From CAYHBS01 sp964360995 (GTDB lineage: Bacteria > Patescibacteriota > Minisyncoccia > Ryanbacterales > HO2-45-13): 41,374 bases of DNA. This document shows positions 13,008 to 22,169 of this stretch, one piece after another; the first letter of the stretch is position 1, and every line of letters starts with the position of its first letter. A model generated the notes under the pieces. That model searched no databases and was not told the origin of the DNA. It was given only the letters and a program-made list of their open reading frames with translations. Made by a program: the position numbers and the translations under genes. The stretch covers positions 1 through 41,374 of the forward strand of contig CAYHYZ010000005.1 of NCBI GenBank assembly GCA_964360995.1, written 5' to 3'.

Positions 13008-13589
13008 CTATTCACTTCCTTTCTTCCCAAGACTACGAAGCGCCATTTGTACGCGTTTCTTTATTTCTATGACATCGCTTGGTATACCGCGAAGTGCGTC
13101 TCGTGCCTCTTCCCCGGAATACCCCAGCGATATTAATGCCTCAAGCGCATCTGCGTCGCCACTGGTATACATTACATGCTCCGCCCCACCACTCAATTTA
13201 TCTCGTAGTTCCAGAACTACTTTTTCAGCAGTCTTTTTTCCTATACCTGCAACTTTTGTGAGGTGCCGCATGTCCCCTGCGGCTATTGCGCGTTGCAACT
13301 GATCAACGGGACCAACACCAAGAATGCCGAGTGCAGAACGAGGGCCAATACCGGAAATAGAAATGAGTTGTAGAAAAAACGTGAGTTCGGCGCGTGAAAA
13401 AAATCCATACAAATCCATGACATCCTCACGCACATGCAAGTGCGTGTGCAGTGCAATGTGGGATCCCTCTATTCCTACGCGCCCCAAATCGGTATCGGAC
13501 ATGAACACTTGGTATCCCACACCTCCAACGTCCACGATGACATGCTTGAGTGACCGAAACGCAACCGTGCCACGAAGAAGCGCAATCAT
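13008..13589 (-). CDS. ruvA: Holliday junction branch migration protein RuvA
   Basis: RuvA binds Holliday junctions as a tetramer and recruits the RuvB motor. The 193-residue sequence has the N-terminal OB domain (MIALLRGTVAFRSLKHVIVD, GVGYQVF, LHTHLHVREDVMDLYGF), two helix-hairpin-helix motifs (SISGIGPRSALGIL and KVAGIGKKTAEKVVLEL), and a C-terminal domain III (ALEALISLGYSGEEARDAL) that contacts RuvB. Length is normal. It is encoded about 12 kb from ruvB and ruvC, which share an operon. A TACTAT hexamer lies ten bases before the ATG, so the leader is very short. Confidence 0.97.
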   Translation of the reverse strand: MIALLRGTVAFRSLKHVIVDVGGVGYQVFMSDTDLGRVGIEGSHIALHTHLHVREDVMDLYGFFSRAELTFFLQLISISGIGPRSALGILGVGPVDQLQRAIAAGDMRHLTKVAGIGKKTAEKVVLELRDKLSGGAEHVMYTSGDADALEALISLGYSGEEARDALRGIPSDVIEIKKRVQMALRSLGKKGSE

Positions 13590-13641
13590 ATCAAGAAAAA
13601 TAGTAAATTGTTGAAATACATCCCGACCTGCATACTGGTAC

Positions 13642-13647
13642 TATACC
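13642..13647 (+). promoter_or_regulatory. -10 element, near-leaderless uvrB
   Basis: TATACC ends six bases before the uvrB ATG; an overlapping TACTAT (13639-13644) would give a leader of about three bases. Confidence 0.4.
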
Positions 13648-13653
13648 CGACAC

Positions 13654-15672
13654 ATGCACAGCGAACCAACGCCATTTATACTGTCGTCCACTTACGTCCC
13701 CACCGGTGACCAGCCCCGCGCCATTGAAGGGTTGCTTCGTGGTGTACGCGAGGGGAATCAATATCAGACACTCCTTGGCGTTACGGGATCGGGGAAAACG
13801 TTCACGATGGCGAACATGATTCAAGCGCTGGGGCGTCCTACGCTCGTCCTTTCGCATAACAAGACGCTTGCGGCACAACTCTACCAAGAGTTTAAATCAT
13901 TTTTCCCCAGTAACGCCGTACATTATTTTGTATCGTACTACGATTATTATCAGCCGGAAGCCTACCTCCCCTCAACCGATACATATATAGAAAAAGATGC
14001 AAAGATCAATGAATTTTTGGATCAGCTCCGCCACGCAGCTACCGCGGCGGTACTGACGCGGCGTGATGTCATTGTGGTCGCGTCAGTGTCGGCAATATAT
14101 GGACTTGCGGATCCAAAGGAATATGGTCAGATGGCGGTGCACTTCCGTACCGGAGAAGCAATGCATCGTAGCGATCTCTTGCGATCGCTTGCGACACTTC
14201 AATACCATCGAAATGAGGTGGAGAAAACTCCAGGGACGTTTCGGGTAAAAGGAGAGCTTGTAGAAATTTACGCACCGGACGGAAGCGGCGTTACCCGCAT
14301 TGAACTTTTTGGATCCACCGTTGATCGCATTCGCGTAGGAAATGTGAGTATGACTGATCCTACGTGGACGCTTGTCCCAGAAATTACACTATTCCCTGCG
14401 AAGCATTTCGTCACTGCGAGCTACAAACTCACACGTGCAATTGGTATTATCGATGCCGAACGAGAAGCGCGTATTGCGGAACTGAAAAAAGTTGGAAAAA
14501 TATTGGAAGCAGAGCGGTTAAATCAACGCACGCTGTTTGATATTGCGATGCTTAAAGAAACGGGATATTGTGCGGGCGTTGAAAACTACTCTCGCCCCAT
14601 CGAGGGGCGTGCTCCGGGGACTCCCCCACACACGCTGATTGATTATTTCCCAGAAGGATTTATTACATTCGTCGATGAATCACACATGACGCTTCCACAA
14701 ATTCGCGGAATGCACAATGGAGACCGCGCACGCAAACAAACACTCGTCGATTTCGGATTTCGTTTGCCATCAGCGCTCGATAATCGGCCGCTCACGTTTG
14801 AAGAATTTGAATCTCGCACAAACACCACAATATATGTCTCTGCAACACCAACGGTGTTTGAGACACAACGTGGTCCAGTAGTCGAACAACTCATCCGCCC
14901 CACAGGACTCCTCGATCCTACTATTTCTCTTGAGCCTATTGAAGGGCAGGTGGAACACGCAAGCACACAAATTATTGAGCGCGCACGTCGTGGGGAGCGT
15001 TCGCTCGTCACATGTCTTACCAAACGGAATGCCGAAGACCTTTCGGAATATTTAGAAGGAAAAGGAATTCGTGTGACGTATCTGCACTCCGATATTAAAA
15101 CACTGGAACGCCCCGATATTTTACGAAAACTCCGCCTTGGAGAAATTGATGCTATTGTTGGTATTAACTTGCTCCGAGAAGGACTTGATCTCCCAGAGGT
15201 TGCGCTGATCTGTATACTCGACGCGGACAAAGAAGGATTTTTACGAAACGCGACCACATTGATTCAAACTATTGGACGCGCGGCCAGACACCAGAATGGG
15301 CATGTGATTTTTTATGGAGACCGCGTGACTGATTCTATGCGCAGAGCCCTGGATGAAACTGCTCGGAGAAGAACATTGCAAATAGAACACAATACTGCGC
15401 ACGGCATGGTCCCCACTTCGTTACATAAGCCCGTAGGAGAAGATCTGTTTGAGTCATTCCGCTCAACAAAACAACGTACTCCTGCGCAACTCGCGGCGCT
15501 TATCAAAAAAAGTCGCCACGAGCTCTCCGCGCGCGCGCTCACGCGCGAACTTGAGCAGGAAATGTTGGAGGCCGCAAACCGACTAGATTTTGAGAAAGCC
15601 GCCGAAATTCGCGACGTTCTCACGTCGTTATCCAGTGACTTGCCACCTCGCCCCCCACGTGATACCGTATGA
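13654..15672 (+). CDS. uvrB: Excinuclease ABC subunit B
   Basis: UvrB is the damage-verifying helicase of nucleotide excision repair. The 672-residue protein has Walker A GVTGSGKTF near residue 44, the beta-hairpin region VSYYDYYQPEAYLPSTDTYI, the DESH box in FVDESHMTLPQ, and helicase motifs V-VI (INLLREGLDLPE, QTIGRAARHQNG). A C-terminal UVR domain (LEQEMLEAANRLDFEKAAEI) that binds UvrC is intact. Length matches the family. It is divergent from ruvA and followed three bases later by rpsT. UvrA and UvrC are not in the window. Confidence 0.97.
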   Translation: MHSEPTPFILSSTYVPTGDQPRAIEGLLRGVREGNQYQTLLGVTGSGKTFTMANMIQALGRPTLVLSHNKTLAAQLYQEFKSFFPSNAVHYFVSYYDYYQPEAYLPSTDTYIEKDAKINEFLDQLRHAATAAVLTRRDVIVVASVSAIYGLADPKEYGQMAVHFRTGEAMHRSDLLRSLATLQYHRNEVEKTPGTFRVKGELVEIYAPDGSGVTRIELFGSTVDRIRVGNVSMTDPTWTLVPEITLFPAKHFVTASYKLTRAIGIIDAEREARIAELKKVGKILEAERLNQRTLFDIAMLKETGYCAGVENYSRPIEGRAPGTPPHTLIDYFPEGFITFVDESHMTLPQIRGMHNGDRARKQTLVDFGFRLPSALDNRPLTFEEFESRTNTTIYVSATPTVFETQRGPVVEQLIRPTGLLDPTISLEPIEGQVEHASTQIIERARRGERSLVTCLTKRNAEDLSEYLEGKGIRVTYLHSDIKTLERPDILRKLRLGEIDAIVGINLLREGLDLPEVALICILDADKEGFLRNATTLIQTIGRAARHQNGHVIFYGDRVTDSMRRALDETARRRTLQIEHNTAHGMVPTSLHKPVGEDLFESFRSTKQRTPAQLAALIKKSRHELSARALTRELEQEMLEAANRLDFEKAAEIRDVLTSLSSDLPPRPPRDTV

Positions 15673-15675
15673 GTC

Positions 15676-15939
15676 ATGCCAAATACTCGATCAGCAAAGA
15701 AGGCTCTCCGGCAATCTGCGTCACGCCGCGTCTTTAATTTGCGCCGCAGTCGTGCAATGAAAGACGTAATAAAAGACTTGCGTAACCTCGCACTCGCAAG
15801 TGAGTTAGAAAAAGCAAAAAAACTACTCCCCGAGGCATATCAAGCAATTGATAAGGCTGCGCATGGTGGAATTATCTCAAAAAATACGGCGAGTCGCAGA
15901 AAGGCACTCGTAGCAAAACTCGTCGCGAAACGCTCGTAA
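15676..15939 (+). CDS. rpsT: 30S ribosomal protein S20
   Basis: S20 binds 16S rRNA helices and is needed for 30S assembly. The 87-residue basic, helical protein matches the family from the N-terminus (MPNTRSAKKALRQSASRRV) to LPEAYQAIDKAAHGGIISKN and the C-terminal TASRRKALVAKL. It starts three bases after the uvrB stop, likely co-transcribed. It is convergent with holA with no intergenic base between the two stop codons, and no terminator is visible between them. Confidence 0.95.
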   Translation: MPNTRSAKKALRQSASRRVFNLRRSRAMKDVIKDLRNLALASELEKAKKLLPEAYQAIDKAAHGGIISKNTASRRKALVAKLVAKRS

Positions 15940-16689
15940 CTACGTAGTGAGTAAAAAGTGCAGAAACACGTCATCGAATTTCGATGGCGTTGTTTTTATT
16001 TGTACGTCGATCGCGCGTAATCTGCTAAATGTTTTCGTAAGAAACCCCGGAGGAATCGTTTTCATGAGTCTCATACTTTTACTCACCACATACGGATGGA
16101 GTTTGGTCGATTTCGCTATTTCATCTTCTCTCGCGAGTGTGCGCGACGCTTCGGCAACATATCCAAGCGCTTGTACCTGCCAATGAATCGCCCAGAACAA
16201 TTCTTCCACGGTAATACCTGTCCGCGTGAGTAGTGCATACTCACTCAGTGCTCCGCGCACGTCTCCTCGTAGACAAGTATCCACAAAATGATAGACATCG
16301 TTTCGTGTTGCCTGCTTGATGGCCGCTGGCAGATCAGTCATCGCAACTTCACCGTGCTTCTTCATGTACGCAAACAGAGTATTTCCTGATGTTTTTGTGA
16401 GCGCGCCCCCTTCGAGCACGCAGAGCGTGTCTTCGCTTTTTTTCTGATCCTTACACCATGCCAGCACATGATCGGAAATTTCGATATGTGCGAGTATATT
16501 TTTTAGAAGAATAAATCGGCGCTCTGCAAACAGTGACTGCGCACTGAGCATGCTCACGATATTGCCACTCTCCTCGTCGGCATCACACTCGAGCACACTT
16601 GCTCCCGTGCGCATAGCGTCCGACTTCATTTTTTGCGCGCGTAAAAAAGTGCGCCGAATATCTGTTCCGGCAAGCAGAATGAGCTCCAT
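15940..16689 (-). CDS. holA: DNA polymerase III delta subunit (HolA-like)
   Basis: HolA opens the sliding clamp within the clamp loader. The 249-residue protein is somewhat short for the family (usually 320-340) but shows the layout: an N-terminal LILLAGTDIRRTFLRAQKM, a FAERRFILLKN strand, a helical middle part, and the C-terminal collar segment LHPYVVSKSMRLM with the final FDDVFLHFLL. The Walker A is degenerate, as usual for delta. Its position beside rpsT is a conserved arrangement in many bacteria. It starts four bases after the response-regulator gene, so it is probably part of that operon. Confidence 0.8.
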   Translation of the reverse strand: MELILLAGTDIRRTFLRAQKMKSDAMRTGASVLECDADEESGNIVSMLSAQSLFAERRFILLKNILAHIEISDHVLAWCKDQKKSEDTLCVLEGGALTKTSGNTLFAYMKKHGEVAMTDLPAAIKQATRNDVYHFVDTCLRGDVRGALSEYALLTRTGITVEELFWAIHWQVQALGYVAEASRTLAREDEIAKSTKLHPYVVSKSMRLMKTIPPGFLTKTFSRLRAIDVQIKTTPSKFDDVFLHFLLTT

Positions 16690-16693
16690 ACAA

Positions 16694-17089
16694 TTAGTTG
16701 TACGCTTTTTGGATAATATCCTTTACGGTCTGCACAATTTCCGCAGGAGTGTAGTGCGCTTTTACAAGAAAGTCGTGTGCACCAAGTGCCATTGCTTTAT
16801 CGATATCTTCTTTTGCGCCCAAGTTTGAGAGCACAATAATCGGAATCGCGCTCACGGAAGTATCTCCTTTTGCTGTTTTCAAAAGCTCAAAACCGTCGAT
16901 TCCCGGGATTACAAGGTCAAGAAGCACAATGGATGGTTTTTTTTCTTTCAGCAATCGAAGTCCCTCATCTCCATCTACCCCCTCTACAACGGTATAGCCC
17001 TCCTGTCTCAATTTTCCAGAAATAAGATCCCGAAGGAACTTATCATCTTCAACGAGAAGTATAGTAATTTGATCTGTTGATATTGCCAT
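16694..17089 (-). CDS. Single-domain response regulator (CheY-like)
   Basis: This 131-residue receiver domain has the acidic pocket E14-D15-D16, the phospho-accepting Asp58 in VLLDLVIPG, Ser88 in IVLSNLG and Lys110 in FLVKA, all in the expected places. No output domain is attached, so it acts through protein contacts, possibly on the type IV pili, or as a phosphorelay step. It lies 39 nt after the histidine kinase gene on the same strand and is its probable partner. A TATAGC hexamer seven bases before its ATG could give a second, leaderless transcript. Confidence 0.92.
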   Translation of the reverse strand: MAISTDQITILLVEDDKFLRDLISGKLRQEGYTVVEGVDGDEGLRLLKEKKPSIVLLDLVIPGIDGFELLKTAKGDTSVSAIPIIVLSNLGAKEDIDKAMALGAHDFLVKAHYTPAEIVQTVKDIIQKAYN

Positions 17090-17128
17090 ATTTGTAGCTA
17101 TAGGTTACCACTCGCATACTCTGTTCGT

Positions 17129-18325
17129 CTATATCCCCGCTGTTTCTACTGGGGCTCGCTCGGAAGGGGGCACGAGACGCTTTGACAGCGGCAAGGTGAA
17201 ATAAAAAGTCGTTCCCTTGCCAAGCGCAGATTCAAACCAAATAGACCCCCCGTGTTGGGCAATAATATTTCGTGTAATAAATAGTCCAAGGCCACTCCCT
17301 GCTGTTTCTTGCTTTACCACATTCGCACCGCGGAAAAACTTTGAAAATATCCGTTCTTTGTCCTCGTCTGCAATCCCAAGACCTTGGTCGGACACCGAAA
17401 TCTGCACATAATCTTCCTTTAACTTCTTCATCGCCACCTCAATAGTAGTACCCTTAATGGAATAAGAAAGTGCATTGCGAATTAAATTTGTGAGCGCTAA
17501 ACCCAGGCGCTCACGATCAGCAAACGCAGTAAATATTTCCGTTGGAAGCGCACATGCGATTTTAAGATTCTTTTGGGTAGCAGTGAGTTCGTGATCTCGC
17601 ACTGTGGTTGCAACAAGATCATTAATGTTGAGTGGCGTAAAATTATATCCAAACCTTCCCTCTTCAATGCGCGCTACATTGAGCAGATCATTCACGAGCT
17701 GAATCATGCGTTCATTCTCTTCAAAGGTTCTTCGCACAATTTCCTCCTGTTTTTTATTAATTTTTCCAAGATCGCCCTCTTGTAGCAGGTGGAGCGCCCA
17801 CTTCATTGCTGAAAGTGGTGTGCGTAGTTGATGGGCGGTGATAGAAATAAATTCGGACTTTACTTTTGAAATAGATTGCTGACGCTCAGTCACCTCCTTG
17901 AGTTTGCGAATCATGTCATTAAAAAATTGTCCGAGAATTCCAATCTCGTCCTTGCGTGTAATCCGAAACGAGAGGTCAAGATCTCCTGTGGTAATTTGTT
18001 CCACCGCTCCGGTGAGCGTGCGCAAAGATTGTGTGATACTTCTTGACATGACGTAGGCAATAAATAACGCCATAATCATAATGTACAGAAAAATGTATAT
18101 TCCTTGCGCAATGAGATTAGTGGCAAGCACCGCGGGAACGGATACTCCTCCAACGGCATTGATCAGTGTTTGAAATGTGGTCCAAGCAAAAATACCAACG
18201 AGCGCCAATGGGATGAACGCAAGTGAGATGAGTGAGAGAAAAAGACGAATGAAAAGCGACTTCCCCATCCGCGGGAGAATGCGCCCTTCACGATCCATGC
18301 GTATATGACGCTCTGCAACGAACAT
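17129..18325 (-). CDS. Membrane sensor histidine kinase
   Basis: This 398-residue kinase has two transmembrane helices (about residues 27-49 and 72-93) enclosing a short external loop of only about 22 residues, a HAMP domain (about 93-145), a dimerisation/phosphoacceptor domain with H165 in ITAHQLRTPLSAMKW, and the HATPase domain with N-box NLIRNALSYS, G1 DQGLGI, FSKFF and G2 GSGLGLFI. The small loop suggests it senses a membrane or intramembrane cue. ATG 18325 is used because TATAAT ends six bases upstream, giving a leaderless mRNA. It heads the kinase, regulator, holA unit. Confidence 0.93.
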   Translation of the reverse strand: MFVAERHIRMDREGRILPRMGKSLFIRLFLSLISLAFIPLALVGIFAWTTFQTLINAVGGVSVPAVLATNLIAQGIYIFLYIMIMALFIAYVMSRSITQSLRTLTGAVEQITTGDLDLSFRITRKDEIGILGQFFNDMIRKLKEVTERQQSISKVKSEFISITAHQLRTPLSAMKWALHLLQEGDLGKINKKQEEIVRRTFEENERMIQLVNDLLNVARIEEGRFGYNFTPLNINDLVATTVRDHELTATQKNLKIACALPTEIFTAFADRERLGLALTNLIRNALSYSIKGTTIEVAMKKLKEDYVQISVSDQGLGIADEDKERIFSKFFRGANVVKQETAGSGLGLFITRNIIAQHGGSIWFESALGKGTTFYFTLPLSKRLVPPSERAPVETAGI

Positions 18326-18331
18326 GGATAA

Positions 18332-18337
18332 ATTATA
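18332..18337 (-). promoter_or_regulatory. -10 element, leaderless histidine kinase transcript
   Basis: Minus strand consensus TATAAT, six bases, then ATG. It lies in the 31-nt gap after polA. Confidence 0.65.
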
Positions 18338-18356
18338 TCACTATTTTATGTAAATG

Positions 18357-20966
18357 TTAGGAAATGGCGTGGAGCGCCCCCCAACTTTCCCCCTCACGCA
18401 CATCTACTTTCATGTGCACTGAAAGCGTTGAGGCGCCCTCCATGAGCTCGCGAATGCGCTGAGTTGCTGTCAGCACTTCAGATGTTCGTATTTCAAACAC
18501 AAGTTCGTCATGCACCTGTAGCAACATGCGCACAGAATCTTTTGGTCGTTCTATCAAATGAAATTCTCTTGCAATATCAATCATGGCTTGGTTGATAATA
18601 TCAGCAGCAGTTCCTTGAATCGGCATATTCACCGCCATACGCTCCGCTTCGCGAGATGCACGAAATTGATTCGAATTGATTGCTGGTAAATATCGGCGTC
18701 GCCCAAGCGCAGTGGCCACATAGCCATGTTTTCTTGCGAATACTTTTGTTTGTTCAATATATCTCTCTATGCCGGAGAACGCGTTGAAGTATTGTCTAAT
18801 ATATTCTTTTGCTTCTGCTCGTGTGGTGCCGGTAAGCTCTGAAAGTGCGGTCGATCCCATTCCGTAAAGAATGCCGAAGTTAATAACTTTTGCCTGACGA
18901 CGCATCTCTTTTGTCACGGCACTCGCTGCTACTCCATTCACTCGCGCTGCGGTGACTGTATGAATATCTTCCCCTGCCGCAAATGCCTCTAACATTATTT
19001 TATCCTCGGAAAGTGCGGCGGCGACACGTAAATCAATTTGAGAGTAATCAAATGACACGAGCGTATATCCATCAGACGGAATAAACGCCTTTCGAATTTC
19101 CATTCCAAGCTCTGTGCGGATTGGAATATTTTGTAGGTTGGGATTATGCGAAGAAACGCGCCCCGTCACTGTGCCTGTTTGCTGATACGTCGTATGAATT
19201 CTGCCGTCTTTCCCCACCAACTCCGGAAGAGATGAGATGTATGTATTTTGTAGCTTTGTGAGTTCGCGGTACTCCAATATCAAAGTAATGATGGGGTGCG
19301 CGTCTTTAATTTTTTCAAGTTCAGATTGCGCAGTGGAAAGCGCGCTGGTGCTTGTCTTTTTAATACCTTTTACGCCAATCCCCAGTTTTTCAAACAACAC
19401 TTCCCCTAATTGCTTTGGGGACTGGATGTTAAATGCCATTCCTGCCGCCTTAACAATGCGCTCTTCGAGATCTGCAATACGTGCGCCCGTCTCTTTCTGT
19501 AGCACTCCAAGTAACGAGCTATTTACGCGCACCCCCACAAACTCCATCGAAGCGAGTACAGGGGTTAATGGGAGCTCCATGTCCGTATATATTGCAGCAA
19601 GGGATTGGTCAGTAATTTTTTTGTATTGCGCTTCGTGCGCTTGGATGAGCGCTCGCGCGGAAACGCTGCCATGTGGCGCGTAGAGACGTGCAAGATCTTC
19701 AATATCCGAGGTGCGCCTTTGCGAATCAAGTAGCCATTCAATAATAACGGTGTCCCCCGCATATCGAGGAATAGTAAGCCCTTGCTCCATACATGCTTTG
19801 AGTAGAGGCTTTGCATCATGCAAAATAATACTCTCTGGATGCGTGGTGCTCGCGAGTGTCCGCGCGGCGCGTGCAAGGTCTACTCTCCATTCATGACTAT
19901 TCGTCACTACAATCGCGCCGTCTCCCAATACCGCAATCACTTGTACACCGCTCGCTACGTCTGATGCATACGCACGTTCGTTTTCTTTTGTGACCTCCAT
20001 CACTGTTGGTTCCGCAACAACAAGAAGCGCCGGTTGCGACTCCGCATCGGACGCACGCTCACCATTCAAATCACGCACACGTTGCACCAATGACCGAAAC
20101 CCGAAACGAGTAAAAAATTCAGACACTCGTTCGGTATTCACTTGCAGCTTCAGGTCGTCTATAGAAACGCTCACCGGCGCGTCAAAACGAATACGTGCAA
20201 GTTCCCTTGAAAATAGCGCTTCTTCTTCTCCATTTTTGAGCAACTCCGCAATGCGTGGCTTTAACCACTTCGGGTGCGGCAATTTTTTGAGTGCCTTATA
20301 AATATGTTCTAAATCTCCATATTCCCCGACCAGCAATGAGGCAGTTTTCTCCCCTATCCCTTTAATGCCAATGATATTGTCTGACGGATCTCCTTTTAAT
20401 CCCTTGAAATCTGGGAGTAATTCTGGAACAAATCCAAATCGTTCTTTCACTCCTTTTTCGTCGTAAAGTATGGTGTCCTGAATCCCCTTGCGAAGTGTGT
20501 AGACGCACACTTGCTCACCAACGACAAGTTGTAGTGTGTCGAGATCTCCCGATGCGATAATGATGCGGTCCCCTTTGCTTGCAAATTTTTTAGCAAGCGT
20601 GCCGATAATGTCATCTGCCTCAAACCCAGGAGCGTCCACGACAGGAATGTTAAACGCGGCAACGAGCTCACGGACGGATGCAAACTGACGCACCAGCGCT
20701 TCGTCAGTTTCTGGACGCTGCGCTTTATACGCCTCATATACTTGGTGTCGAAACGTTGGCTCCGCACGATCAAACGCAGCGGCAATGTGTGTTGGCTTTA
20801 ATTCTTTTATTAACTTCATGAGCACGGTTGCTACGCCATACACCGCACCAACAGGCTCTCCGGTGGGAGATGCAAGATCTGGAAGTGCGTGGTACGCGCG
20901 GTGAATGAGCGCATGTGTATCGAGAAGCACGATTGTATGTTTCGAAGATTGTTTTTTAGAGGCCAT
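18357..20966 (-). CDS. polA: DNA polymerase I
   Basis: PolA fills gaps and removes RNA primers. The 869-residue protein has the 5'-3' exonuclease domain (AAAFDRAEPTFRH, FEADDIIGT, SGDLDTLQLV, GDPSDNIIGIKGIGEKTA), a middle 3'-5' exonuclease-fold region that lacks the DxE catalytic motif and is probably inactive in proofreading, and the polymerase domain with motif A VSFDYSQIDLR, motif B RRQAKVINFGILYG and motif C QVHDELVFE. Motif A has Asp where nearly all PolA have Glu (DYSQIELR). ATG 20966 is preferred over an earlier one at 21026 because the exonuclease fold starts there; it overlaps tsaE by 11 nt. Confidence 0.96.
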   Translation of the reverse strand: MASKKQSSKHTIVLLDTHALIHRAYHALPDLASPTGEPVGAVYGVATVLMKLIKELKPTHIAAAFDRAEPTFRHQVYEAYKAQRPETDEALVRQFASVRELVAAFNIPVVDAPGFEADDIIGTLAKKFASKGDRIIIASGDLDTLQLVVGEQVCVYTLRKGIQDTILYDEKGVKERFGFVPELLPDFKGLKGDPSDNIIGIKGIGEKTASLLVGEYGDLEHIYKALKKLPHPKWLKPRIAELLKNGEEEALFSRELARIRFDAPVSVSIDDLKLQVNTERVSEFFTRFGFRSLVQRVRDLNGERASDAESQPALLVVAEPTVMEVTKENERAYASDVASGVQVIAVLGDGAIVVTNSHEWRVDLARAARTLASTTHPESIILHDAKPLLKACMEQGLTIPRYAGDTVIIEWLLDSQRRTSDIEDLARLYAPHGSVSARALIQAHEAQYKKITDQSLAAIYTDMELPLTPVLASMEFVGVRVNSSLLGVLQKETGARIADLEERIVKAAGMAFNIQSPKQLGEVLFEKLGIGVKGIKKTSTSALSTAQSELEKIKDAHPIITLILEYRELTKLQNTYISSLPELVGKDGRIHTTYQQTGTVTGRVSSHNPNLQNIPIRTELGMEIRKAFIPSDGYTLVSFDYSQIDLRVAAALSEDKIMLEAFAAGEDIHTVTAARVNGVAASAVTKEMRRQAKVINFGILYGMGSTALSELTGTTRAEAKEYIRQYFNAFSGIERYIEQTKVFARKHGYVATALGRRRYLPAINSNQFRASREAERMAVNMPIQGTAADIINQAMIDIAREFHLIERPKDSVRMLLQVHDELVFEIRTSEVLTATQRIRELMEGASTLSVHMKVDVREGESWGALHAIS

Positions 20967-21420
20967 GAAAATTGAATGAAAGTGTACGGTGGGTAGGATT
21001 TTTATTTCCCTCAATTTCAATATCAATTCGTTTTCTAGGAAGCGCCGATTTTACACGCTCCCCCCATTCCACACAAATAATCGCGCGGGGGTCTGCATAC
21101 ATTTCTTTCCATCCGACTGATCCCAGTTCGCTCGCGGTCTTTAATCGATAACAGTCCATGTGATGTAGTGTCGTCCATGGCTCTTTTGTGATTTCGTGAG
21201 ATCTCACCACAATAAATGTAGGGGAGAGAATACGTCCGTGCGCACCAAGGATGCGCCCAAGTTCCTGTACAAATGTTGTTTTTCCTGCGCCAAGCTCTCC
21301 ATTCAGCGTAACAACTAGAGCGGTTTTGAGGTGTAAATCTTTTTCAAGTAGTCCAGCGGCAAATGCGCGCACTGCTTTGATAAAATCTGATTTTTTTGTA
21401 GTCACTACTAGCACTTTCAT
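20956..21420 (-). CDS. tsaE: tRNA threonylcarbamoyladenosine biosynthesis ATPase TsaE
   Basis: TsaE is the ATPase that supports TsaB-TsaD in t6A formation. The 154-residue protein has Walker A LNGELGAGKTTFVQELGR, switch I-like SPTFIVVRSHE, the HHMDCYRLK strand and ICVEWGERV, all family hallmarks. It is the first gene of a tsaE-polA unit, with translation coupled through an 11-nt overlap. It lies downstream of the two hairpins that end the Cys-rich gene. A weak TACGCT hexamer six bases before the ATG may be a leaderless promoter. Confidence 0.93.
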   Translation of the reverse strand: MKVLVVTTKKSDFIKAVRAFAAGLLEKDLHLKTALVVTLNGELGAGKTTFVQELGRILGAHGRILSPTFIVVRSHEITKEPWTTLHHMDCYRLKTASELGSVGWKEMYADPRAIICVEWGERVKSALPRKRIDIEIEGNKNPTHRTLSFNFHGL

Positions 21421-21484
21421 ATCGGTAGCGTACCATGAACTCCATTCAACTCAACATTGTTTTTGTGTGGCTCGCACAAATAAA

Positions 21485-21518
21485 TTCAGCACCACTTTTT
21501 ATTTAAAGTGGTGCTGAA
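21485..21518. terminator. Second terminator-like hairpin upstream of tsaE
   Basis: A perfect 14-bp stem (21485-21498 with 21505-21518), followed on the minus strand by the T-rich AATTTATTT part-within the stem exit. It backs up the hairpin at 21525-21555. Confidence 0.7.
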
Positions 21519-21524
21519 ATAAAA

Positions 21525-21555
21525 AAATGGACGACTCCTCCTGAATCGTCCATTT
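21525..21555 (-). terminator. Terminator of the Cys-rich secreted protein gene
   Basis: A perfect 10-bp stem (21525-21534 with 21546-21555) with an 11-base loop, leading on the minus strand into a T-run of about seven. Confidence 0.85.
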
Positions 21556-21589
21556 TATGTTGTGGGTTCGCAGCACCATTGCCGCTACC

Positions 21590-22159
21590 CTAATCGCACT
21601 CATCGAGCGCCCGCCAGCACTCGCTGGCCGCTTCACCGGTAGTCCCCCGGCAAATACGCTCGAGCGTCGCACAGTCGACCGCTCCACCCGCGCTTTCCCC
21701 TAGAGAAGCGTGCGCAGTCGGTGTCGCTGATGGCTTCGAGTAGATCGGTGCCGCCAGGTTGCCGGGAATTGCATTACCGGGCGCTGGGTCATTGTGGCCA
21801 TCGTTGGCCACACACTGATCAATGCACTTGCTGTAAAGCAAGCCAAGAGCAACCTGTGTGCACTCCCTCCTGCATGCGCTATCTCCTCCATTGGAGCCAA
21901 GCGTGGGCATCGAGCTTCCACCGTAACCATTCCCGCCGCCGATGGAAAATCCACCGGAAAATCCGTACCTACCTGACCCACCGTATGAATCGTACCGAGT
22001 GGGTCTGCCGTACGAGTACGGCTGTGTGTTGTCGCGGTGCGTCGTCACAACGGGTGGAGCTTCATCATGGCACCCACGATGGTCGCAATAGAGCGCGAAC
22101 GCCGGTGCGGTCATCGCAATCATCACAACCGCGGTAACAAACGCTGTAAAGTACTTCAT
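21590..22159 (-). CDS. Secreted Cys-rich protein with two stapled helical hairpins
   Basis: The 189-residue product has a Sec signal peptide (MKYFTAFVTAVVMIAMTAPAFA, cleaved about residue 22), a CX4C pair (C25, C30), a Gly/Tyr/Ser-rich flexible linker (about 45-92), then CX3C-X11-CX3C (C96, C100, C112, C116) and, after a Pro/Ala linker, CX6C-X10-CX6C (C163, C170, C181, C188). These twin-Cys patterns predict disulfide-stapled helical hairpins outside the cell. No known family is recognised. A TAGGAG site seven bases before the ATG overlaps the stop of an upstream leader peptide. The unit has a consensus promoter and its own terminators. Confidence 0.7.
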   Translation of the reverse strand: MKYFTAFVTAVVMIAMTAPAFALYCDHRGCHDEAPPVVTTHRDNTQPYSYGRPTRYDSYGGSGRYGFSGGFSIGGGNGYGGSSMPTLGSNGGDSACRRECTQVALGLLYSKCIDQCVANDGHNDPAPGNAIPGNLAAPIYSKPSATPTAHASLGESAGGAVDCATLERICRGTTGEAASECWRALDECD

Positions 22160-22169
22160 TTCTTTTCTC

